Shown here piece by piece: positions 1-5,469 of a stretch of 13,607 nt of DNA. Made by a program: the position numbers and the translations under genes. This DNA is from a bacterium (GTDB lineage: Bacteria > Patescibacteriota > Saccharimonadia > Saccharimonadales > Saccharimonadaceae), in assembly GCA_020626475.1 (NCBI GenBank), contig JAHKZT010000013.1, positions 1 through 13,607 on the forward strand, written 5' to 3'. The notes beneath the pieces are model-generated. The model made no database searches and had not been told where the DNA came from. It saw only the letters and a program-made list of their open reading frames with translations. The first letter of the stretch is position 1, and each line of letters starts with the position of its first letter.

Positions 1-516
1 TACAAGCAGCTATTCAAAATCTGGAAAACCGGCACCGATTATGCCGTCGTTTCCACCGATAGCCACGCGCTCGCAAATCATCTTTTTTACGGCATGCCGA
101 TCCACGCAGCCGTTATCACTGACGACATTAGCGAAGCCGCCATTAATGGCGCCACTTCCGACGATGCTAAGGCTATCCTTTTCAATACCAAGCCCGACTT
201 CAGCATTCTCAACCGCGACAATGCCAACTATCGCATCTTCGTCGAGTACCCAAGCAAAACCGCAACTTTCTCTTATGGTCGCGACCGCAGTGCTGATCTA
301 AAAGTTACTCCAGGCAAACTCTACAAACAGGGCGCCGAAGCTACCATTACCTACAACAGCGAGCGCTTCGATGTCGCCACCTATGTCACCGACGAACGCG
401 CCTATCTCTACATGGCCGCCGCCGCCACTACTGCTTTCGCGCTCGGCTTCCGCTCTGACGCTATCGTTGACGGCATTGCAAACTACGAACCAAAAGGAAA
501 CAACACAGTTAAATGA
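1..516 (+). CDS. Mur-ligase-like protein, 3' part, degenerate and without C-terminal domain
   Basis: The frame is open from base 1, so the start and the ATP-binding P-loop lie outside the window. The visible 171 residues match the Mur ligase central domain. A DYAVVSTDSHALANH segment (about 37-81) corresponds to EYLVLEITSHALAQH of the MurE at 3237-4493. DDAKAILF keeps the lysine that is carbamylated in MurE, and ILNRDNANY matches its IVNADDP strand. The last residues, around DAIVDGIANYEPK, correspond to the end of the central domain, and the protein stops where the C-terminal ligase domain should begin. Key residues look lost: the metal-binding Glu of the EITSHAL motif is Ser (nt 52-54), and the HEHLDYH cluster is absent. 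The stop overlaps the next start (ATGA, 513-516), so the two are probably translationally coupled. It could be a pseudoenzyme, a specialised paralogue or a decaying gene. The family call is firm; the function is unknown. Confidence 0.72.
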   Translation, partial: YKQLFKIWKTGTDYAVVSTDSHALANHLFYGMPIHAAVITDDISEAAINGATSDDAKAILFNTKPDFSILNRDNANYRIFVEYPSKTATFSYGRDRSADLKVTPGKLYKQGAEATITYNSERFDVATYVTDERAYLYMAAAATTAFALGFRSDAIVDGIANYEPKGNNTVK

Positions 517-1364
517 TCAATCAAAAACTCCTAGTATCAGGCGCAGACTTTTTTGCGGACGATTACGAAATCAACCCATATTACAACAAAGATAAAATCG
601 ACGTCAAAAAAGCCTGCAAAGAGCACGCCTCTATTGTCGACTGTTTTAAACAGGCCGGCATCGAAATCGAACAGGTAGCCGCTCCGGAAGGCTGCCAAGA
701 CGGCGTCTACACCGCCAACTGGGCGCTCGTCAAAGACGGCGTCGCTATCATGTCGCGCCTCCCAGAAGCACGCAAGGGCGAAGAGCCATACGCAAAAGCC
801 CAGCTCGAAGCGCGCGGCTTCAAATGTATCGAAGTCCCAGACAATCTGCTTTTCTCGGGGCAGGGCGATTCTCTCCGCTGCGGCAACTATCTGTTTGCTG
901 GCTCCGGCTATCGTTCCGACAAAGCCGCTCAGGCTTTCGCCGCCAAGACTCTCGGTCTCACTCTTATTCAGCTTCATACCAAACCTCAGCTCAACGAAGA
1001 TGGCACTGAACACATCAATCCCTTCACCAATCATGCCGACAGTTTCTGGTACGACCTCGATCTCGCTCTCTCGATTATCGACGAACATACTATCGCATAT
1101 TGTCCACAAGCCTTCGACGATGCATCTCGCGCTCAGATCGAAGCCATCGACGACCTAGACAAAATCATCGTCGACTTCAATGAATGCACTAATGGCTTCG
1201 CCTGCAATCTCGTCAGTACCGGCAAATATGTCATCATGTCCAACAAAGCGCCAAAGCTTCAAGCCGAACTCGAAGCGCGCGGCCTTACTTGCCTCACCCC
1301 AGACGTTACTGAGCTCAAAAAAGGTGGCGGTTATATTCGCTGCGTTAGCCTCTGGTTAAACTAA
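513..1364 (+). CDS. Arginine deiminase/DDAH-superfamily (amidinotransferase-fold) protein, possibly non-canonical active site
   Basis: A 283-residue protein with the layout of guanidino-group-modifying enzymes (arginine deiminase, dimethylarginine dimethylaminohydrolase, CtlX). Recognisable motifs are DGVYTAN at 63-69 (the PDxVFTaN strand), PEARKGE at 84-90, GQGDSL at 116-121, GSGYRSD at 130-136, YDLDLAL at 180-186, FACNLV at 229-234, and GGGYIRCVSL at 271-280 with the nucleophile-position Cys277. By eye, two of the usual catalytic residues are changed: the HLD histidine is Asp181, and the Glu that precedes the GGD-type motif is Ser115. The Asp after it (Asp183) and Cys277 are kept. The ATG at 513 overlaps the stop of the Mur-ligase-like gene, which argues for a shared task. 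Whether it is an active hydrolase on a different substrate or a binding protein cannot be settled from sequence. Fold family is fairly sure, activity is not. Confidence 0.7.
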   Translation: MINQKLLVSGADFFADDYEINPYYNKDKIDVKKACKEHASIVDCFKQAGIEIEQVAAPEGCQDGVYTANWALVKDGVAIMSRLPEARKGEEPYAKAQLEARGFKCIEVPDNLLFSGQGDSLRCGNYLFAGSGYRSDKAAQAFAAKTLGLTLIQLHTKPQLNEDGTEHINPFTNHADSFWYDLDLALSIIDEHTIAYCPQAFDDASRAQIEAIDDLDKIIVDFNECTNGFACNLVSTGKYVIMSNKAPKLQAELEARGLTCLTPDVTELKKGGGYIRCVSLWLN

Positions 1365-1375
1365 AATTTTTCAGT

Positions 1376-1410
1376 TATAATTAAGATTAGCATAAACAAA
1401 ATTATAGGAG
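1376..1410 (+). promoter_or_regulatory. Promoter -10 and ribosome binding site of the surface protein gene
   Basis: A consensus TATAAT at 1376-1381 starts 12 bases after the stop of the DDAH-like gene. I see no good -35. A start of transcription near 1388 would leave a leader of about 29 bases. An AGGAG at 1406-1410, six bases before the ATG at 1417, provides a normal ribosome binding site. This differs from the apparently leaderless starts elsewhere in the window. Confidence 0.6.
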
Positions 1411-1416
1411 TTTTTA

Positions 1417-2250
1417 ATGGAACAAAGTGTTCTTGATGGAACCCCTGCACCAGCTGCTACCCCAGCAGCACAGGGCACACCAGCACCAAAAAAAGCTAAC
1501 GTTGGCGTTATTGTCGCCATCATCGTCGCCGCATTAGTCATCGCCGGCGGCGTCGTCGCTGCAATTCTTATCATCAACAACAATAATGGCGACAAGAAAG
1601 ACGACAAAGAAAGCAGCCAGCAGACTTCCAAGAAGGATGACGAAGAAGAAAAGCTCGAGGAAGAAGACGAGGATGACGAGGAAGAGGAAGTCGAAGAAGA
1701 AGAGGAAGAAGACGATTCTACCAGCACCGAAACCGCATATTCCTACACTTCTAACGATGCATACTTCGTTAAGATTAACGGCAAAAAATATGACTTCAAC
1801 AGCACTCTCTCTGAGGTCGAAAATTCTGGCTTCAAATTGAGCTCTCAGGCAAAAGAAAAGACTGTTAAGTCCGGTCAGTACCTCATCCTCATTGATGGCG
1901 GCACAAGACTCACCAAGGGCGATGCTGGTATCGGCTTCACGCCATACAACGACGGCAGCGATACTGTTTCCGTATCTAAGGCAAAGCTCGGTAGCGTTAG
2001 CGTTAACACCACGAGCCTCGAAAGTGCACAGTCCGTTCTTAAGAAGATCACCTTCAACGGCGGTATTCATCTCGGTTCCAGCGTCGACGCGCTCAAGAAA
2101 GCCTTCGGCACCCCAACTAAGCTCGACACCGCTTCCTATGGCGATACTTATGAATACAAGGCAAGCACCTACAAGAAGTTTACCTTCAAAGTTAAAGAGG
2201 GTGTAGTTACCGAAATCTCCTGGACCAACTACGGCAAATTCGCTCAATAG
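1417..2250 (+). CDS. Membrane-anchored surface protein with acidic linker and C-terminal extracytoplasmic domain
   Basis: 277 residues in three parts. Residues 1-27 are short, Pro/Ala-rich and end in KK. Residues 29-53 are a single hydrophobic segment. The KK before it predicts N-in/C-out topology, and there is no lipobox Cys or clear cleavage site, so it is probably an uncleaved anchor. Residues 57-104 form a charged linker, with nearly unbroken Glu/Asp from 74 to 100. Residues 108-277 look folded. The final part (GIHLGSSVDALKKAFGTP, 216-233, then a YEYKAS strand and FTFKVKEGVVTEISW) resembles the BamE/SmpA- and BLIP-like repeat seen in many Gram-positive lipoproteins, but that is a weak resemblance. 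The acidic linker may span the wall or bind cations or partner surfaces; this is inference. It has its own promoter and ends in a strong terminator, so it is likely monocistronic. Specific function unknown. Confidence 0.8.
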   Translation: MEQSVLDGTPAPAATPAAQGTPAPKKANVGVIVAIIVAALVIAGGVVAAILIINNNNGDKKDDKESSQQTSKKDDEEEKLEEEDEDDEEEEVEEEEEEDDSTSTETAYSYTSNDAYFVKINGKKYDFNSTLSEVENSGFKLSSQAKEKTVKSGQYLILIDGGTRLTKGDAGIGFTPYNDGSDTVSVSKAKLGSVSVNTTSLESAQSVLKKITFNGGIHLGSSVDALKKAFGTPTKLDTASYGDTYEYKASTYKKFTFKVKEGVVTEISWTNYGKFAQ

Positions 2251-2260
2251 TTAGCCCAAC

Positions 2261-2290
2261 AAAAATATCTCCCGCGAGGGAGATATTTTT
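2261..2290. terminator. Shared Rho-independent terminator between convergent genes
   Basis: An inverted repeat pairs 2261-2273 (AAAAATATCTCCC) with 2278-2290 (GGGAGATATTTTT) around a GCGA loop. It has a T run on the + strand and, read from the other side, a T run on the - strand too. It can stop both the surface-protein transcript and the minus-strand operon, whose last stop codon (2290-2292) touches it. Confidence 0.88.
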
Positions 2291-3234
2291 TATTTACTAC
2301 GTTTTCTTTCTTGGTCTACTTGTTGCAGCTTAAATTCAAACTCTCGCCTATTGCTTCGCAGAATCGCCTGCAAAATTGCACCAGCAAATAATGCAAGCGT
2401 TGCCGTGATAAACGCAAAGCCGCAAACTATTAAAGTAGGGAAACGTTTCACAATGCCAGTATTCGTATAATCAACAAATACAGGGATTGCAAAGATAATC
2501 GACACAACATAAAGCGCAGCCGCAATCATTCCCCAAAAACGAAATGGCTTATAGTCGCGGAACAAACGCGCAATCGTTCTTAAAACACGAATACCGTCAG
2601 GAATCGTATCTAGCTTCGATTTGCTTCCAGCCGGCCTATCGCGATATTCTATAACAATATTTTCGAGCTGCATATTTTTATCGACCGCATGAATTGTCAT
2701 CTCAGTCTCAATTTCAAAGCCCTTCGAAAGAACGGGGAACGTCTTAACGAACTGGTAACTAAATGCGCGATAACCGGTCATCACATCGCGAATCTTCGAC
2801 TTAAAGATATGATTGATCGAAAAGCGCACTAGATCATTGCCAAAGTTATGGAATAGACGCTTGTTTTCTTTTGAATAGGTAGATGAAAGCCTATCGCCAA
2901 CGACCATATCAGCGCCACCGCCAAGAACAGCGTCAATCATCGTTTTCGCAGCTTCTGCCGGATAAGTATCGTCGCCATCGACTAGAATATACGCATCCGC
3001 ATCAATTTCACGAAACATCCTGCGCACGACATTGCCTTTTCCTTGCTGATGTTCATAACGTACAATAGCGCCAGCTTTTTCAGCCTTCTTCGCAGTTTTA
3101 TCGGACGAATTATTGTCGTAGACATAGATATCCGCCATGGGCAAAACTTTCTTGAAATCTTTTACGACTTTCTCAATCGTCTGCTCTTCATTCCAGCATG
3201 GAATTAAAACAGCTATCCTGGCGTTCTTTGTCAT
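2290..3234 (-). CDS. GT2-family glycosyltransferase, polyprenyl-phosphate sugar transferase type, with two C-terminal membrane segments
   Basis: A 314-residue GT-A fold enzyme. It begins with IAVLIPCWNEEQTI (7-20), has a nucleotide-binding YDNNSSDKT (39-47), the metal-binding DGDD at 86-89, and VMTGYRAFS (151-159) followed by GFEIETEM (172-179), which are typical of DPM1/ArnC/GtrB-like transferases. Two hydrophobic stretches at about 234-254 and 265-291 anchor the C-terminus, and a basic tail follows. Enzymes of this type transfer a sugar from a nucleotide donor to undecaprenyl phosphate on the cytoplasmic face, for later use as donor outside. The exact sugar cannot be read. It begins two bases after the murE stop, so it is the second gene of that operon and ends in the shared terminator. 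The family is clear; placing it in teichoic-acid-like decoration or another glycan is inference from the window. Confidence 0.88.
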   Translation of the reverse strand: MTKNARIAVLIPCWNEEQTIEKVVKDFKKVLPMADIYVYDNNSSDKTAKKAEKAGAIVRYEHQQGKGNVVRRMFREIDADAYILVDGDDTYPAEAAKTMIDAVLGGGADMVVGDRLSSTYSKENKRLFHNFGNDLVRFSINHIFKSKIRDVMTGYRAFSYQFVKTFPVLSKGFEIETEMTIHAVDKNMQLENIVIEYRDRPAGSKSKLDTIPDGIRVLRTIARLFRDYKPFRFWGMIAAALYVVSIIFAIPVFVDYTNTGIVKRFPTLIVCGFAFITATLALFAGAILQAILRSNRREFEFKLQQVDQERKRSK

Positions 3235-3236
3235 TT

Positions 3237-4493
3237 CTAGCCTTTTCTTATCTTTGCTAACGCTTTCTTAATCTCATCCAATTCATAATAGGAATCTGCG
3301 CCGTGAGCACGCTCGATCGTCTTTTCATTGCCTTTACCGAGGAACATTACCGTATCGCCTTTCTTTGCCATCTTACAAGATTCAAGAATTGCAGTCGGAC
3401 GATCATGAATCTTAAACAAATCCTTATCATCTTTCTTGCCGCTCTCGCGTGCACCTTCAGCTATCATCTCTAAAATTTCATCGCCCGGCGTATCGCGATC
3501 ATCTTCCTCGGTAAGAACAACTATATCCGCATATTTACCCGCAATTACACCCATCGGTTTGCGTTTCGACGGATCACGACGACCACCAGCTGAGCCAAAC
3601 ATCACAATCAAACGACCTTCTGTCGCTTTTTTCATATCAGGCAACAGCTTCTCGAACGCATCCGGCGTATGTGCATAATCCATAATCACCGTAAAGTTCT
3701 GCCCGCAATCAACCTTAACCATACGGCCTTCAACTTCTGTCAAAGCAAAGATGCCGTCAGCGATCTCTTTATCGGACAAGCCCAAACGACGACCAACCGC
3801 CACGCAGGCAAGGGAATTCGAGACGTTAAATTGGCCAGCAATTTGCGTCTTAATCTTTAGCCCATCAGAGGTCACATATTCTACGCCATCTGGACGAAGT
3901 TTAACCTTTTCCGCCTTCAAATCACCATATTTTATACCATATGTGATATATTTTTCAACATCACTCTCAAAGTAACCTGCCGAAGGATCATCAGCATTCA
4001 CGATTCCATACTTCGCCTTCTTAAAGAGTTTGCGCTTCGCATCGCGATAACGCTCAAAGGTCTTATGGTAGTCCAAATGCTCATGCGTTACATTTGTCAT
4101 CACTGCCACATCGATCGGAATACCAAGGTCACGATGCTGTGCTAGAGCATGACTCGTAATCTCGAGGACTAGATATTCTGCGCCCGCATCTGCAATCTTT
4201 TTAATGCGCTCATTCAGAAGTTTCACGTCAACCGTAGTCATATGCTCCATCTGTTCATGGATCTCGTCTACGCCCCAACCGACCGTCGTCATTACACCAG
4301 CCTTACGACCAGCCTGATTCAACATCTTCCAAATCATAAACGAAGTAGTCGTCTTGCCGTTCGTTCCAGTCACGCCAATAACAGTCATGCGTTTGCCAGG
4401 AAAACCCTTTGCAACGCTAAACACAGCCGCCTTACCAATATGGTAGGGGACCACTAAAGAATCATAAAACGGAATTTTCTCTTTAATACCCAT
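3237..4493 (-). CDS. murE: MurE-type UDP-N-acetylmuramyl-tripeptide synthetase lacking the N-terminal domain
   Basis: 418 residues. The ATP-binding loop GVTGTNGKTTT is at 40-50, whereas typical MurE carries about 90-110 residues before it; here only a short tail precedes it, so the uridine-binding domain is absent. An in-frame TAA 12 bases before the ATG rules out an upstream extension. The central domain is intact: VLEITSHAL (109-117), TNVTHEHLDYH (133-143), AKRKLF (152-157, carbamylated Lys), NADDP (166-170). The C-terminal domain has EGRM (255-258), DYAHTPDA (272-279) and FLGKGNE (384-390). The DNPR motif that selects meso-diaminopimelate is replaced by something like EDDR (around 330-333), so the third amino acid added is uncertain. 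It adds that residue to UDP-MurNAc-dipeptide in the cytoplasm. First gene of a two-gene operon with its own promoter. Confidence 0.87.
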   Translation of the reverse strand: MGIKEKIPFYDSLVVPYHIGKAAVFSVAKGFPGKRMTVIGVTGTNGKTTTSFMIWKMLNQAGRKAGVMTTVGWGVDEIHEQMEHMTTVDVKLLNERIKKIADAGAEYLVLEITSHALAQHRDLGIPIDVAVMTNVTHEHLDYHKTFERYRDAKRKLFKKAKYGIVNADDPSAGYFESDVEKYITYGIKYGDLKAEKVKLRPDGVEYVTSDGLKIKTQIAGQFNVSNSLACVAVGRRLGLSDKEIADGIFALTEVEGRMVKVDCGQNFTVIMDYAHTPDAFEKLLPDMKKATEGRLIVMFGSAGGRRDPSKRKPMGVIAGKYADIVVLTEEDDRDTPGDEILEMIAEGARESGKKDDKDLFKIHDRPTAILESCKMAKKGDTVMFLGKGNEKTIERAHGADSYYELDEIKKALAKIRKG

Positions 4494-4501
4494 GCTACAA
4501 T
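4493..4501 (+). promoter_or_regulatory. Possible extended -10 element for a plus-strand small RNA
   Basis: TGCTACAAT lies at 4493-4501 on the plus strand, matching the TGnTAnAAT form used elsewhere in the window. It overlaps the murE promoter on the opposite strand. The two sit in an inverted repeat, ATGCTA (4492-4497) and TAGCAT (4504-4509). Transcription would begin near 4508. No -35 is apparent, so this is tentative. Confidence 0.35.
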
Positions 4502-4508
4502 TTTAGCA
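4500..4508 (-). promoter_or_regulatory. Extended -10 promoter of murE, predicted leaderless
   Basis: Read on the minus strand, TGCTAAAAT covers 4508 to 4500 and is followed by exactly six bases before the ATG at 4493. The predicted transcription start therefore falls on or next to the start codon. There is no ribosome binding site in between. A weak TTAAAG could act as -35 sixteen bases upstream of an alternative TATGCT. Confidence 0.6.
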
Positions 4509-4545
4509 TAGCTCAAAAATCTTGCACTTTAAGGAGGTGGCCACA

Positions 4546-4638
4546 TTGACTATCAGAAGAACTACTTCAGTTCTTCATTCCGGGTCGTTACCCAGAATTT
4601 ACCGACATCATCCTCAACATATCCGGAATAATGATTAG
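4546..4638 (+). CDS. Possible 30-residue peptide with TTG start after a perfect Shine-Dalgarno
   Basis: TAAGGAGGTG at 4530-4539 is followed, with eight bases after AGGAGG, by a TTG that opens a 30-codon basic reading frame ending in TAG at 4636-4638. The peptide is rich in Arg, His and Ser, with no membrane segment and no family I recognise. The frame runs through the hairpins of the candidate small RNA, and an ATT one base earlier would open a different frame of similar size. Only the ribosome binding site supports translation. Confidence 0.18.
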   Translation: MTIRRTTSVLHSGSLPRIYRHHPQHIRNND

Positions 4639-4674
4639 AACGCTCATTTGCGCACTCATCACACCAAAGAAGTA

Positions 4675-4702
4675 CCGTCCTCTCTATTGAGGACGGCTTT
4701 TT
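4675..4702 (+). terminator. Rho-independent terminator of the candidate small RNA
   Basis: A perfect 8-bp stem, CCGTCCTC (4675-4682) with GAGGACGG (4689-4696), and a six-base loop are followed by CTTTTT to 4702. It ends 13 bases before the -10 region of the next operon, so it separates that operon from anything transcribed upstream. Confidence 0.85.
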
Positions 4703-4715
4703 AATAGTTAAACTC

Positions 4716-4724
4716 TGATATAAT
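4716..4724 (+). promoter_or_regulatory. Extended -10 promoter of the cytidylyltransferase-thyA-folA operon, predicted leaderless
   Basis: TGATATAAT at 4716-4724 is a perfect extended -10. Six bases (TGTCTT) separate it from the ATG at 4731. The expected transcription start is the A of the start codon, and no ribosome binding site fits in between. The -35 position holds only terminator T's. Confidence 0.72.
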
Positions 4725-4730
4725 TGTCTT

Positions 4731-5465
4731 ATGAACATCGGAGTTATATTTGCAGGTGGTGTCGGTAAGCGCATGCGCACCGTCGAAAAACCAAAACAAT
4801 TTATCGAAATCAACAATAAGCCAATTATCATCTACACTTTAGAGCATTTTGAAAACAACGATGAAATAGACGCAGTCGTAATTGCCTGTCTAGAAAGTTG
4901 GATACCATATCTAAACGAACTCCTCGAAAAATTTAATATCAAGAAGGTTAAAAAAGTCGTCCCCGGCGGCGAAACGGGACAACAGTCAATCTACAACGGC
5001 CTATGCGCCGCAAAGGAAATCTCACAGGGCGAAGACGATATCGTACTTATTCATGACGGCGTCCGCCCGCTCATTAATCCTAGCCTACTCAGCAAGAATA
5101 TTGCCTGCGTAAAAGAGCATGGCTCATCAATTACCGCCGGCATAGTCAAAGAAACAATCGTAGTAATCAACGATGAGGATGGCTGCGTTATGGAAGTTCC
5201 AGACCGCGCAAACTCTCGCGTCGCGAAGGCTCCACAGTGCTTCTATCTAAAGGATATTCTCGGCGCACACGAAAAAGCGAAAGCCGAAAACAAATTCGAC
5301 TTCATCGATTCTTGTACCATGATGCAGTTCTACGGCCACAAAATGTACATGACCGATGGCCCATACGAAAACATCAAGGTAACCACACCAGACGATTTCT
5401 ACACCATGCGTGCCATCCTTCAAGTCAAAGAAGATCGTCAGCTCTATGGTCTCGACGAGGGCTAA
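4731..5465 (+). CDS. IspD/TarI-family cytidylyltransferase, probably for a CDP-polyol
   Basis: 244 residues of the IspD/TarI fold. The CTP-binding loop FAGGVGKRM is at 7-15 with KPKQF at 20-24. Further motifs are GGETGQQSI (79-87), the metal-binding IHDGVRPLI (107-115), and KVTTPDDF (216-223). The reaction is CTP plus a polyol phosphate giving a CDP-polyol and pyrophosphate in the cytoplasm. IspD makes CDP-methylerythritol for isoprenoids and TarI makes CDP-ribitol for teichoic acid. The neighbours decide in favour of the TarI side: a sugar-nucleotide-type dehydrogenase follows four bases later, and a CDP-glycerol/ribitol-type polymerase sits at 12357-13493, with no other MEP-pathway gene in view. 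The substrate remains an inference. It is the first gene of a four-gene operon and has an apparently leaderless start. Confidence 0.85.
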   Translation: MNIGVIFAGGVGKRMRTVEKPKQFIEINNKPIIIYTLEHFENNDEIDAVVIACLESWIPYLNELLEKFNIKKVKKVVPGGETGQQSIYNGLCAAKEISQGEDDIVLIHDGVRPLINPSLLSKNIACVKEHGSSITAGIVKETIVVINDEDGCVMEVPDRANSRVAKAPQCFYLKDILGAHEKAKAENKFDFIDSCTMMQFYGHKMYMTDGPYENIKVTTPDDFYTMRAILQVKEDRQLYGLDEG

Positions 5466-5469
5466 CGAT

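Larger units (their letters stand above)
4508..4702 (+). ncRNA. Candidate structured small RNA between murE and the cytidylyltransferase gene
   Basis: The 237-base gap between two divergent genes contains a Rho-independent terminator on the plus strand, although no plus-strand gene lies directly upstream of it. That implies a short transcript of its own. Inside are several hairpins: GAAGAACT/AGTTCTTC (4556-4563 with 4569-4576, perfect 8 bp), ATTCCGG/CCGGAAT (4577-4583 with 4623-4629), and a nested GGGT/ACCC (4582-4585 with 4590-4593), which shares two bases with the second and may be an alternative to it. A possible promoter is at 4493-4501. A 10-base match to a perfect Shine-Dalgarno sequence (TAAGGAGGTG, 4530-4539) could instead mean a short peptide is made. 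I do not recognise 6S, SRP, RNase P or tmRNA signatures. The left boundary is a guess. Confidence 0.42.

Noticed and set aside
1371..1727. Minus-strand serine-rich frame opposite the acidic linker
   Set aside because: Poly-Ser is simply the antisense of the GAA/GAG/GAC run. The plus-strand gene has promoter, ribosome binding site, membrane anchor and terminator.
4530..4542. Minus strand reads like the 16S rRNA 3' end (CACCTCCTTA)
   Set aside because: Only about ten bases match and nothing upstream resembles 16S rRNA. It is the complement of a strong plus-strand Shine-Dalgarno.
4562..4831. Minus-strand frame whose last part reads like a Cys-containing (CDEC) protein tail
   Set aside because: Its only ATG lies antisense inside the cytidylyltransferase gene, and the frame crosses the terminator hairpin and that gene's promoter. 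The tail has no start of its own. A decayed gene remnant remains possible, but I cannot support it.
5410..5469. Upstream start for the epimerase inside the cytidylyltransferase gene
   Set aside because: It would overlap by 56 bases and adds residues unlike the family. The ATG at 5470 has tight spacing after the previous stop.
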